From Leptospira sp. WS60.C2 (lineage in GTDB: Bacteria; Spirochaetota; Leptospiria; Leptospirales; Leptospiraceae): a DNA stretch of 64,000 nt. The notes under the pieces are model-generated. The model was not told where the DNA came from and searched no databases. It was given only the letters and a program-made list of their open reading frames with translations. The first letter of the stretch is position 1. The number at the start of each line of letters is the position of its first letter. The translations under genes were made by a program, and so were the position numbers. Shown here piece after piece: positions 8,384-16,776 of the stretch. The DNA lies in the NCBI RefSeq assembly GCF_040833955.1, contig NZ_CP162133.1, positions 2,646,501 to 2,710,500 on the forward strand, given 5' to 3'.

Positions 8384-9669
8384 CGGGCAATCAAAAACAA
8401 ACCAACAAAACTCTTTGGGAAAGAAGATTAAAAAATGTTCCTAGAGGAGTGACCACTGCATACCCAGTCTTTGCGGAAAAAGCAAAAAATGCAGAGATTT
8501 GGGATATCGAAGGCAAACGATTCATCGACTTCGGTGGTGGGATTGGGGTGCAAAACACAGGGCATTGCCATCCAAAAGTGTTAAATGCCATTCATAAACA
8601 AGTAGACCAAGTCCTCCACACAGCATTCCAAATTATGCCTTACGAACCATACATTGTCCTTGCCGAAAAACTCAATGCAAAGGCACCAATTGACGGAGAG
8701 GCAAAAACCATTTTGTTTTCATCTGGGGCAGAAGCTCTAGAAAACGCGGTCAAAATTGCAAGAGCGGCGACAGGAAGACCAGGGATCATTAGCTTTCTTG
8801 GTGGATTCCATGGAAGAACAATGATGGCTCTTGCCTTAACGGGAAAAGTTGTTCCATATAAAAAAGGATTTGGACCCTTCTCAAGTGATGTGTATCACAT
8901 CCCTTACCCAATGGAATACCATGGAGTCACAGAAGACGATTCCATCAAGGCTCTGAACAATTTGTTCAAAGCTGACATTGACCCGGCTCGTGTTGCGGCA
9001 ATCGCCATTGAACCGGTACAAGGTGAAGGTGGATTCTACATTGCTTCCCCAAGTTTTTTAAAAAAACTAAGAGCTATTTGTGATGAACACGGCATTTTAC
9101 TCATTGCGGACGAAGTCCAATCAGGTTTTGCAAGAACGGGAAAACTTTTTGCGATCGAACATTCTGGTGTCAAACCAGACCTCATCACCACAGCCAAATC
9201 TCTTGCAGCAGGTATGCCACTCTCTGCTGTGATTGGAAAAACATCCATCATGGATTCAGTAGAACCAGGTGGACTTGGCGGAACGTATGCAGGAAATCCA
9301 GTGGCATGTGCCGCAGGAATTGCTGTGATGGATCTTATCGAGGAAGAAGGGATCTTAGAAAAATCAGTACAATTGGGTTCACTCTTAGTCCAAGAGCTCA
9401 ACGAAATCAAAAAAACCAATTCGAATATCGGCGAAATACGCGGATTAGGTGGGATGGTTGCCTTTGAACTCGTCGAAAACGGAGACCCACACAAACCGTC
9501 TGCCGACATGGCAAAAAAATTAACGACCAAAGCACTCGAACATGGTCTTGTTTTACTCTCTTGTGGTGTGTATGGAAACGTAATTCGTATATTAGTTCCT
9601 ATCACAGCAGAAGAATCCGTTGTAAAAGAAGGTCTAAACATCATAGCAAAATCATTGAAGGAAATCTAA
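8380..9669 (+). CDS. gabT: 4-aminobutyrate aminotransferase
   Basis: A 429-aa class-III PLP aminotransferase of GabT type, moving the amino group of GABA to 2-oxoglutarate to give succinate semialdehyde. The cofactor Asp lies in LLIADEVQSGFARTGK and the Schiff-base Lys in TTAKSLAAGMP. It overlaps gabD by 4 bp (ATGA). No separate putrescine aminotransferase lies in this window, so this enzyme could also transaminate putrescine itself, an inference; GabT and putrescine aminotransferases belong to the same family. Confidence 0.93.
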   Translation: MTGNQKQTNKTLWERRLKNVPRGVTTAYPVFAEKAKNAEIWDIEGKRFIDFGGGIGVQNTGHCHPKVLNAIHKQVDQVLHTAFQIMPYEPYIVLAEKLNAKAPIDGEAKTILFSSGAEALENAVKIARAATGRPGIISFLGGFHGRTMMALALTGKVVPYKKGFGPFSSDVYHIPYPMEYHGVTEDDSIKALNNLFKADIDPARVAAIAIEPVQGEGGFYIASPSFLKKLRAICDEHGILLIADEVQSGFARTGKLFAIEHSGVKPDLITTAKSLAAGMPLSAVIGKTSIMDSVEPGGLGGTYAGNPVACAAGIAVMDLIEEEGILEKSVQLGSLLVQELNEIKKTNSNIGEIRGLGGMVAFELVENGDPHKPSADMAKKLTTKALEHGLVLLSCGVYGNVIRILVPITAEESVVKEGLNIIAKSLKEI

Positions 9670-9676
9670 GCCAAAC

Positions 9677-11122
9677 ATGAAACAATACAAACTTTGGATT
9701 GATGGAAAATGGACAAACTCCACAGGCGGAAAACCGATGGACATCGAAAACCCTGCTACTGGCAAAAAGATTGCAAAGGTAATCGATGCAAGTGCAGCCG
9801 ATGTAGACAAGGCAGCCAAAGCAGCTCACAAAGCCTTTTATGATGGCAGATGGTCTGGACTCACACCTAGCGAACGATCCAAAGCCATTTGGAAACTAGC
9901 CGACCTAATTGAAGAAAAATCGAAAGAATTTGCGAAATGGGAATCGCTCAACGCGGGAAAACCATACAAAAACCTGAGTTTGGCGGGAGACATCCCATTT
10001 GCCATTGATAACATTCGTTTTTTTGCAACTGCTGCGCGTGATGTTCATGGAAGCCGTGCGAATGAATACCAACCAGGTTATACATCTATCTTGCGAAGAG
10101 AACCAGTCGGTGTAGTTGGACAAATTGCACCGTGGAATTATCCTCTTCTCATGGCGGTTTGGAAATTTGGACCAGCACTAGCAGCAGGTTGTACGATCAT
10201 TCTAAAACCAGCACCCGGAACACCGATCACCACACTCATGTTAGCTGAACTAACAAAAAAAGCAGGAATTCCTGATGGTGTAATCAATATTGTAACTGGT
10301 GGCAATGCAACGGGACAAGCCATTGTTGACCACCCACTGGTGCGTATGGTATCTCTCACAGGTTCCTCAGGCACAGGAAAGAACATCATGAAATCGGCAT
10401 CGGATTCTTTAAAACGTGTTCACTTAGAACTCGGAGGAAAAGCTCCTCTTGTTGTTTTCGATGACATCGATGTCAATTTTTTTGCTGGGAAAGCTGCCTT
10501 TGGTGCCACTTGTAACTCAGGCCAAGATTGTACAGCAGCGACAAGAATCCTAGTTCCGAAAGCCCTTCAAAAAAAGATCACCGATGCGGTTGTGGATGCG
10601 ATGAAAGCAGTGAAAGTGGGCGACCCATTTCAAGACAAAACAGAAATGGGGCCACTCATCTCTGCCATTCATAGAGAACGTGTGTTAGGATTTATCGACA
10701 GAGCCAAAAAACAAGGAGCTAAAATCTTAACAGGTGGTGGGATTCCAAAAGGTCTGGACAAAGGGTATTTCTTTGAACCAACCGTTGTGACAGACGTCAA
10801 ACAAAACTTTGACATAGTTCAAAATGAAATTTTTGGACCAGTTCTCACGATCCAAGCGTATGACAAAGAAGAAGAAGCAATCAAACTGGCAAACGATGTC
10901 AACTACGGACTTGCTTCTTCCATTTGGACAAACGATGTAGCACGTGCTATGCGAGTTGCCAAACGGCTGGAGTTTGGAACCGTTTGGATCAACGACCACT
11001 TACCTCTTGCTTCTGAAACACCACATGGTGGCTTCAAACAATCTGGATTTGGTAAGGATCTATCGATTGAATCGGTAGGTGACTATCTTATCACGAAACA
11101 CGTGATGGTGGGAGGAGTTTAA
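9677..11122 (+). CDS. Aldehyde dehydrogenase, probable gamma-aminobutyraldehyde dehydrogenase
   Basis: A 481-aa NAD-dependent aldehyde dehydrogenase. The catalytic Cys sits in NSGQDCTAATRI and the Glu in HLELGGKAPLV. The GQDC variant is typical of the PatD/YdcW aminobutyraldehyde dehydrogenases, which turn 4-aminobutanal (from putrescine) into GABA. It lies 7 bp after gabT and divergent from potDABC, echoing E. coli ydcSTUVW, where the importer and this enzyme are encoded together. It could alternatively be a betaine-aldehyde dehydrogenase, a close relative. Confidence 0.88.
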   Translation: MKQYKLWIDGKWTNSTGGKPMDIENPATGKKIAKVIDASAADVDKAAKAAHKAFYDGRWSGLTPSERSKAIWKLADLIEEKSKEFAKWESLNAGKPYKNLSLAGDIPFAIDNIRFFATAARDVHGSRANEYQPGYTSILRREPVGVVGQIAPWNYPLLMAVWKFGPALAAGCTIILKPAPGTPITTLMLAELTKKAGIPDGVINIVTGGNATGQAIVDHPLVRMVSLTGSSGTGKNIMKSASDSLKRVHLELGGKAPLVVFDDIDVNFFAGKAAFGATCNSGQDCTAATRILVPKALQKKITDAVVDAMKAVKVGDPFQDKTEMGPLISAIHRERVLGFIDRAKKQGAKILTGGGIPKGLDKGYFFEPTVVTDVKQNFDIVQNEIFGPVLTIQAYDKEEEAIKLANDVNYGLASSIWTNDVARAMRVAKRLEFGTVWINDHLPLASETPHGGFKQSGFGKDLSIESVGDYLITKHVMVGGV

Positions 11123-11165
11123 AAACTCGTTTTACAATCGCTCTTCTTTGGATGTCTAATAAACT

Positions 11166-12470
11166 ATGGCATCCAAAGAAAATCCCATTGTCTCGTTTTA
11201 CCAATGGATCTCTCCTCGTTTCCATCTTCTCGATGGCTTAGACAAACCAGGCACAATCGAATCTGTGCAAAAAGGAGCAGAGCTTGTTGGCTCCAACCTT
11301 TGGACCTTAATCTTTGCTATTTTCATTGCAAGCATTGGCCTGAATGTGAATTCCACAGCCGTCATCATTGGAGCCATGCTCATTTCCCCTTTGATGGGAC
11401 CCATTGTAGGAATTGGATTTGCTGCGGCGACTAATGACTTCAACCAATTGAAACGGTTTTTACGCACGTTGAGCGTGGCCACTGTGGTAAGCATTCTCAC
11501 ATCCTTTATTTATTTTTCTCTTTCTCCAATCAGTGAAGCTCAATCCGAACTCTTAGCCCGCACAACACCGACGATTTATGATGCACTCATTGCACTCTTT
11601 GGTGGTGCCACTGGAATCATTGCCAATACAAGAAAAGAAAAAGGAACCGCCATTGCAGGGGTAGCGATTGCGACGGCCTTAATGCCACCTCTATGCACTG
11701 CTGGGTTTGGACTCTCTCAAGGCAATTGGCAGTATTTTTTTGGAGCCACGTATCTGTATCTCATCAATTCGATCTTCATTGCCATCGCTACCTTTATTTT
11801 TGTACGGTATATGGAGTTTCCAAAAGTGGATTGGGGATTGTACAAAGAAAAAGAGACTAAAGTAAAAGTTTATTTGTCTATTTTTGCGATCATAGTGATC
11901 ATCCCTTCCATTTTCACCGCTTATCAAATTGTGAGATCTTCTTATTTCAAAGGCAAAGCAGAAGAATTCATTCGTAAAGAAATCATCACCGATAGCAGAC
12001 GTGTTTTAGATAAGAACATAGTGTACGGTAGCGATCCAAAGATTGAAATCACGATTCTTGGAAATAAAATTGATCCAACACAGGAAGAGGAACTGAAGGC
12101 AAAGTTAAAGTATTATGCAATCGATGGAACAAAGTTAATCCTTCACCAAGATTTATCCACAACTGGTCTCGATACGTTAAAATTTGAAATCCTTTCCGAA
12201 CTCTACCAAAACCAAATGAACTTGGGAACGATCAATACAGAGCTGATAGCAAAAGAATTACAAATTTTCTTTCCAAATTTAATTTCCGCAAGTTTTGCCA
12301 AAACAAAAAAGTATGATATGAATGCCAATCTTTACCTAGACACCAACTTGTTTGATTCCGAATGGAAAAAACTCCCTTCAAAAGAAGACATGGAAAAACT
12401 AGAATCCTATATCCGTTTACGGTCGGGAGAAAAACAAATCGAACTAATCACTCGGTTAAAAAAACAATGA
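11166..12470 (+). CDS. DUF389 family membrane protein
   Basis: A 434-aa inner-membrane protein. Residues about 40-275 contain several hydrophobic segments with the small-residue motifs of DUF389 proteins (STAVIIGAMLISPLMGPIVG and ATALMPPLCTAGFGL). The last 160 residues are soluble, charged and helical. The function of this family is unknown. It starts 43 bp after the aldehyde dehydrogenase on the same strand, so it may be read from the same transcript, but a role in polyamine metabolism is not evident. Confidence 0.85.
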   Translation: MASKENPIVSFYQWISPRFHLLDGLDKPGTIESVQKGAELVGSNLWTLIFAIFIASIGLNVNSTAVIIGAMLISPLMGPIVGIGFAAATNDFNQLKRFLRTLSVATVVSILTSFIYFSLSPISEAQSELLARTTPTIYDALIALFGGATGIIANTRKEKGTAIAGVAIATALMPPLCTAGFGLSQGNWQYFFGATYLYLINSIFIAIATFIFVRYMEFPKVDWGLYKEKETKVKVYLSIFAIIVIIPSIFTAYQIVRSSYFKGKAEEFIRKEIITDSRRVLDKNIVYGSDPKIEITILGNKIDPTQEEELKAKLKYYAIDGTKLILHQDLSTTGLDTLKFEILSELYQNQMNLGTINTELIAKELQIFFPNLISASFAKTKKYDMNANLYLDTNLFDSEWKKLPSKEDMEKLESYIRLRSGEKQIELITRLKKQ

Positions 12471-12493
12471 AGGTTATTTAAATAAGATTTCAA

Positions 12494-12527
12494 AACGAAC
12501 CGATCGTATGAACTTGTTTGGTTCGTT
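12494..12527. terminator. Inverted repeat between convergent genes, possible terminator
   Basis: AACGAACC (12494-12501) and GGTTCGTT (12520-12527) form an 8-bp stem with an 18-nt loop between the DUF389 gene and the convergent gene ending at 12526. The right arm overlaps that stop codon. There is no clear T-run, so termination is only suggested by position. Confidence 0.35.
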
Positions 12528-13173
12528 AGGCGAGAGATGCTTGCTTTAAAAATTCTTTGAATGTATCGATTTCTTTTGTAAAAAAGACAGGTCTAGGTGA
12601 TTTCGTGTCTTTTAACAAAAACACAATGCCCTGGTTGTGAAGTACAACTTGGTCCAATTCCTCAGGCGTATAAGTGTATGTTACATTCCCTGAATGGAAC
12701 AAAAACCTACCCTTTTCTTCCCGAAGATTTCCACTACCCACACGTTTGAAATTGCGAAGTCCATCTTCCATCACATCCAAGTCTTGGGATTCTTCACCAA
12801 ACGAAAGTTTTCCTGAATGGTCCAAATACAAAGTCCCTTCAATGACGAAATGACTTTCTTCTGGTGGAACTGGTTCAGTTTCTAAACTCCCTGTTTCAGA
12901 AGGTCTTAAAACTTCTGATTTTTGGACGACCGATGGAGTCGGTTCCTCGGGATACGTAAAGGACAAATGGTGGTCTTCTGGGATGGCACGTTCTCTTCGA
13001 ATCCTTTCATCCAATTGTGGAGATACCTGTGGAGTGGATGGCATTCGAAATTGGCCCTGTGTTTGGGGTTTTCGAGATTGGTAGATTGTTTGTTTGGGTT
13101 TCCCGGGAGATAGGGCTACATAAATAAAGCACAGAACTCCCACGAGGATCATTGCGAATGCGGCAAACAACAT
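12526..13173 (-). CDS. Hypothetical membrane-anchored protein
   Basis: A 215-aa protein not assigned to a family. Residues 1-22 form one hydrophobic segment (FAAFAMILVGVLCFIYVAL). Residues about 25-105 are Pro/Ser/Glu-rich and probably disordered. Residues about 108-215 look like a compact beta-rich domain (VIEGTLYLDHSGKLSFGE at its start), perhaps PH-like. Topology suggests an anchor with most of the protein on one side of the inner membrane. It is convergent with the DUF389 gene and divergent from the SurA/PpiD-like gene. Confidence 0.7.
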   Translation of the reverse strand: MLFAAFAMILVGVLCFIYVALSPGKPKQTIYQSRKPQTQGQFRMPSTPQVSPQLDERIRRERAIPEDHHLSFTYPEEPTPSVVQKSEVLRPSETGSLETEPVPPEESHFVIEGTLYLDHSGKLSFGEESQDLDVMEDGLRNFKRVGSGNLREEKGRFLFHSGNVTYTYTPEELDQVVLHNQGIVFLLKDTKSPRPVFFTKEIDTFKEFLKQASLA

Positions 13174-13258
13174 ACTACCTATATTATCTTTCCAAACAGT
13201 AAATCCCTTGATTACATTTTTTCTTTACAAGGGTTTTGGAAACGGAAACCTTTCCTTT

Positions 13259-14500
13259 ATGTTCGAAGATGAACCCTCTACTCTCAAAGAAAAAATTTAT
13301 CGTACCATCATTGCTCTCTTTTTATTCATATTGGTAGGAACGTTAATCATTACCTTTTTACCTGGCGATGCAGAACAAAGCCTAATTGGCGCCATCACGG
13401 GTCAAAATTCCACAAAAGCAGGCTCGATTGCGGGAAGAAGTATTCCTGTGGATTATTTTAACGCAGCAAAACGCGACTGTTACTACCGCTACCAACAATA
13501 CGGAAGGGAAACGGCTCAGAATCCAGAACTTCTTAATTCCTGTGCCTATTCCACGGTCCGAGAAATCTACATTGCCAATGACATTGCCTCAGCTGTTGGG
13601 TTTCAAGTTTCCGAAATCAGTATCAAACGAGAAATGTCCAGACAAGCTCGGGAAATTCACAAAGAATCGGTAAGCCAAGCGGGATATGGAGAGGAAGATT
13701 CTAGATCCCTTACGGAAATCTACCAACAAATTTACAGGTCTGCTCCAATGAACTACCGTATTGATTCAGCGACCGGATATGCTCTCTTTCCTAACTTTCT
13801 CGACCAACCGCTTACCCCAACAGAAAATGAACAAGAATTAGAAAGTGAAGCCAAACGGGCAAAAATTTCGTTCCGCTTGGTTGCCATTTCAGAAGTGAAT
13901 TTACTCAATGCAGTTGAGTCCAAAATCAACATCACGGATTCTGAACTACAGAAAGAATACGATAAAGAAAAAGCAGAAGGAACACTTTCCAAAGATCCGT
14001 CTGGTAACTTTGTCAGTTTCGAAACCCGAAAACCCCTCCTTTTGTCCAAACTCAAATTTGATCGCAAACGAAAAGAAGTGGAAGTATGGAAAGGTCGCAT
14101 CAGTCAAAAAATTTCAGAACCAAATGCACTTGATGCCATTGCAAGTGAATCAGGCCAACCCATCGAAATCGTATCAGGTGCTTCCCTATCTGATTTGAAA
14201 CTCGTGACATCCAATCGTGGCAATAGTTATCGATTGGCAAACTCGAGCAAATTCTGGGAATCTTTGGCAAATGATCCGTTTAGCAAAAAAACCGTCGTTG
14301 GTCCTTTTTCTGACAATGACAAACAGGTTTATGTGGAATTCACAGCGCTTACATACGGACAACCCACAGCCCCTGCTCCGAAAGACCAAGCATCAGATTT
14401 TTTGAAACAAAGACAACTTCTCAGCTTTTTTCTTGAAATAAACCAGTCCTTAGCAGCAGAATACAACGTAGAGAAAAAAGGTCTTCTCTCTTTAGAATAA
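13259..14500 (+). CDS. Membrane-anchored SurA/PpiD-like protein
   Basis: A protein of about 413 aa with a single N-terminal membrane helix (IIALFLFILVGTLIITFL) and a long periplasmic part. The helical region with ITDSELQKEYDKEK, followed by conserved basic residues, resembles the N-terminal chaperone region of SurA/PpiD-type peptidyl-prolyl isomerases, but no clear parvulin catalytic core was recognised. The ATG at 13259 (MFEDEPS) is preferred to the TTG at 13208, which would add 17 unsupported residues before a membrane helix. The TAA overlaps the ATG of the CheX gene by 1 bp. The function is inferred weakly from architecture. Confidence 0.65.
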   Translation: MFEDEPSTLKEKIYRTIIALFLFILVGTLIITFLPGDAEQSLIGAITGQNSTKAGSIAGRSIPVDYFNAAKRDCYYRYQQYGRETAQNPELLNSCAYSTVREIYIANDIASAVGFQVSEISIKREMSRQAREIHKESVSQAGYGEEDSRSLTEIYQQIYRSAPMNYRIDSATGYALFPNFLDQPLTPTENEQELESEAKRAKISFRLVAISEVNLLNAVESKINITDSELQKEYDKEKAEGTLSKDPSGNFVSFETRKPLLLSKLKFDRKRKEVEVWKGRISQKISEPNALDAIASESGQPIEIVSGASLSDLKLVTSNRGNSYRLANSSKFWESLANDPFSKKTVVGPFSDNDKQVYVEFTALTYGQPTAPAPKDQASDFLKQRQLLSFFLEINQSLAAEYNVEKKGLLSLE

Positions 14501-14964
14501 TGCAAATCAAAGCCGACTTCATCAACCCATTCCTGGAAGCAGCCACCATCGTTTTCCGCGATGTTTTACAACAGGATCTGATCCGTGGAAAAATTGGGAT
14601 AAAAGATTCCCCTGCACCGAGCCATGAAATTGCCATCGTGATTGGTGTTGTAGGTTCTTTTAGTGGAGAAGTCGTCTACAGCATGAACTACGATGCGGCT
14701 TACAAAATTTCTCGCAAACTAGTTCCAGGTTTGTCTGATGAGGATGTCAAAAACGAATACAAAGATATCCTTGGTGAGATTGCCAACATGACCACAGGAA
14801 ATGCGATGAACATTTTTACATCGGCTGGTCAATCTGTCGAAATCACAACACCGAACATCCAAGAAACACAAAGTACATCAGTTCGATTCAATAAAAAACC
14901 AACATTGTCCATCAACTTGTATTCCAAGTTTGGTAGGATTGAAGTGAACGTTGCCATCGCTTGA
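14500..14964 (+). CDS. CheX-like chemotaxis phosphatase
   Basis: A 154-aa CheX/CheC-family protein, of usual CheX length. CheX removes phosphate from CheY-P with an E-x-x-N motif; here DILGEIANMTTGNAMN supplies it (E then N three residues later). The preceding YSMNYDAAYKISRKLVP and following TTPNIQET match the family pattern. It begins within the stop of the preceding SurA-like gene. Spirochaetes use CheX in flagellar control, but no other chemotaxis gene is adjacent, so its CheY partner is elsewhere. Confidence 0.85.
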   Translation: MQIKADFINPFLEAATIVFRDVLQQDLIRGKIGIKDSPAPSHEIAIVIGVVGSFSGEVVYSMNYDAAYKISRKLVPGLSDEDVKNEYKDILGEIANMTTGNAMNIFTSAGQSVEITTPNIQETQSTSVRFNKKPTLSINLYSKFGRIEVNVAIA

Positions 14965-14971
14965 TGGCAAC
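14950..14971 (+). terminator. Hairpin spanning the cheX-like stop codon
   Basis: GTTGCCATC and GATGGCAAC form a perfect 9-bp stem with a 4-nt loop, and the TGA stop lies in the loop and right arm. The following bases (CCTTCTCC) are only pyrimidine-rich, so this is a probable but not classical terminator. Confidence 0.5.
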
Positions 14972-15021
14972 CCTTCTCCATCTCAAATCAAAAGCAAACC
15001 ACCGTTATTCGCTAATAAGTC

Positions 15022-16047
15022 TTAAATAGCCGATCCCAACACGCGTAATCGTTCGCGAGTTTCTTTCCGAAAATCATATCCAGGTTTTGGACTTTTCCCT
15101 TCGACTCCATTCAAGTAAAGTTGATAGTACTTTAGGGAACGTTCCAAATCTCGTTCGTCCCAACTACTCTCGTATACTTTTCCTAAATAATGATGAGCAG
15201 GCAAAAATTCCTCTGACTCTTTGAAATTCTTAATGATCGCAACTAACTGGTGTAAAGCCGAGCGATACTCTTTTTTTCGAATGAGAAGAGTCGCCATCGC
15301 ATAATGAGATCTTGGTGTCAGTTCTGGATGTTTCGGAAATTCGGTTACCAATTTGAGATATTCTTTGTATGCTTTTTCTTCCGATTCAGGATTTCCTATG
15401 CGATCCAAAGATCTTGCTAACTCAAATTGGGTTTTAATTTTAAGATCTGGATCTTCTTGTTTTTCGACTAAACTAGAAGACTCTTTGTCTTTTCCATCTA
15501 ATCCGAATAAGTTGGTGTTTTCAACACGAGAATACTTGGCGGCATCCCCTTCCTTACTATAAGAGGAAGCAAATTCTTGTTCTGCTGATTGTTTTTGATC
15601 TCTCGAAAGATACGCTTTCCCTTTTTGATAGGAAGCTTTCGAAGGATCAATCACTTCCTTCTTTTTATTCTTTTTCGAATCTGGTTTGGCACTTATGGCA
15701 ACCGCTTCAGCTTTGGAATTTCCATTGATTCCCAATTCTTGGCCTTTTGGGTTTGGTGTCTCCATAAGCTTTCGATTGGATCCTGGATTGATTGTTTGGG
15801 AAGGATTTCCTAAAGAAGAAGGATTCTGATCTGTAATTTTTTGATTTAGAGTTGGATCTTGTGTGGTTTTGTTTTCCGATTTTGCGTTCTGAATCGGATC
15901 GTTCCAAGTTTCAGGAAACGGTAAATAAATTTCCTTCGTTTCAGCTCTTAAGCTAGTAACGAACAGACAAGGATAACAAAAAGATAGGATTACAAAACAA
16001 AAAGTCTGTTTTCCCAATTTGAGAAATTGTAAAAGCGCTACGATCAT
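15022..16047 (-). CDS. TPR-like periplasmic protein
   Basis: A 341-aa protein with an N-terminal signal peptide (hydrophobic residues about 15-32, then LRAETKEIYLPF). Residues about 40-130 are polar, Asn/Lys-rich and probably disordered. The rest is helical with tetratricopeptide-like repeats (FELARSLDRIGNPESEEKAY and later AHHYLGKVYESSWDERDLE). It overlaps the upstream gene by 4 bp (ATGA) and is the last of three genes with a membrane protein and a PD40-OmpA protein. TPR proteins usually scaffold complexes; here it probably joins the OmpA-family partner. Confidence 0.75.
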   Translation of the reverse strand: MIVALLQFLKLGKQTFCFVILSFCYPCLFVTSLRAETKEIYLPFPETWNDPIQNAKSENKTTQDPTLNQKITDQNPSSLGNPSQTINPGSNRKLMETPNPKGQELGINGNSKAEAVAISAKPDSKKNKKKEVIDPSKASYQKGKAYLSRDQKQSAEQEFASSYSKEGDAAKYSRVENTNLFGLDGKDKESSSLVEKQEDPDLKIKTQFELARSLDRIGNPESEEKAYKEYLKLVTEFPKHPELTPRSHYAMATLLIRKKEYRSALHQLVAIIKNFKESEEFLPAHHYLGKVYESSWDERDLERSLKYYQLYLNGVEGKSPKPGYDFRKETRERLRVLGSAI

Positions 16048-16772
16048 CTCAGTTCTTTTGGAATTCGTTCTAAACTTCTTGGTTTTCCAAAGCCTTCTTT
16101 TGTTTCAGGAGGTTTAGGAAGTTTTAAAGTTTCCAAATTTTTTTCTTCGTTTTTTTCCTTTACCTTCTTTTCTAGTTCGGAAACACGAGTTAACATTTTC
16201 TGCATCCTTAGTTCATCATCGGAGGCATTTGAAGGTTCTATACTTTCTCTTGAAGGTTTCGGTAAAACATCGATTGGAGCTGGGATCAACCCATCACCTG
16301 ACGGAGTGTAAATGGGTGGAACGGAGGTATCTTCTGTTTTACGATTACGGAAATCATATTCTTTTCCCAAAAATTCTTGTTCTTCAGGAATGGTATCATG
16401 CGTGTAACCGTTTGATTCCCTCTCACTTAAAAAATCGAACTGCATCCTGCGGTTGGATTCATATTTTAAATCTTCTGGATCCGACATGCGGACATCTTTT
16501 CGTTTGCGATTATAATCTCTTTCAATCTCAGTAATGAATAAACTTCGAGTGTCTTGTGCTAATTGTTGCCCTTGTGGTTTTGCATTTTCCCAACCATGAG
16601 ACCAACCAATATAGATGGCCATAATCAGAAAAAATAGAAAGAGAGCGAGGGCAATTTTTTTGAGAAGGTCTTGGACTTGAGGCGGAATTTTATCCACAAG
16701 GCCGTCGACTGCCCCCATCATTTTTTGCGTGTCTACATTGACTTTAGGTATATTGATATTTTTAATATCCAC
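16044..16772 (-). CDS. Hypothetical single-pass membrane protein
   Basis: A 242-aa protein with no family recognised. Residues 1-38 are hydrophilic, one membrane helix follows (IALALFLFFLIMAIYIGW, about 41-58), then a long charged region and a coiled-coil-like stretch near 190-220 (MLTRVSELEKKVKEKNEEK). It lies 4 bp after the PD40-OmpA gene and overlaps the TPR gene by 4 bp, so the three are an operon. It may link the inner membrane to the OmpA-type partner across the periplasm; this is inferred only from topology and context. Confidence 0.7.
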   Translation of the reverse strand: MDIKNINIPKVNVDTQKMMGAVDGLVDKIPPQVQDLLKKIALALFLFFLIMAIYIGWSHGWENAKPQGQQLAQDTRSLFITEIERDYNRKRKDVRMSDPEDLKYESNRRMQFDFLSERESNGYTHDTIPEEQEFLGKEYDFRNRKTEDTSVPPIYTPSGDGLIPAPIDVLPKPSRESIEPSNASDDELRMQKMLTRVSELEKKVKEKNEEKNLETLKLPKPPETKEGFGKPRSLERIPKELR

Positions 16773-16776
16773 AGCG

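Noticed and set aside
9036..9644. Open frame of 202 codons on the minus strand inside gabT
   Set aside because: Antisense shadow of a conserved aminotransferase with Ser/Pro-rich composition.
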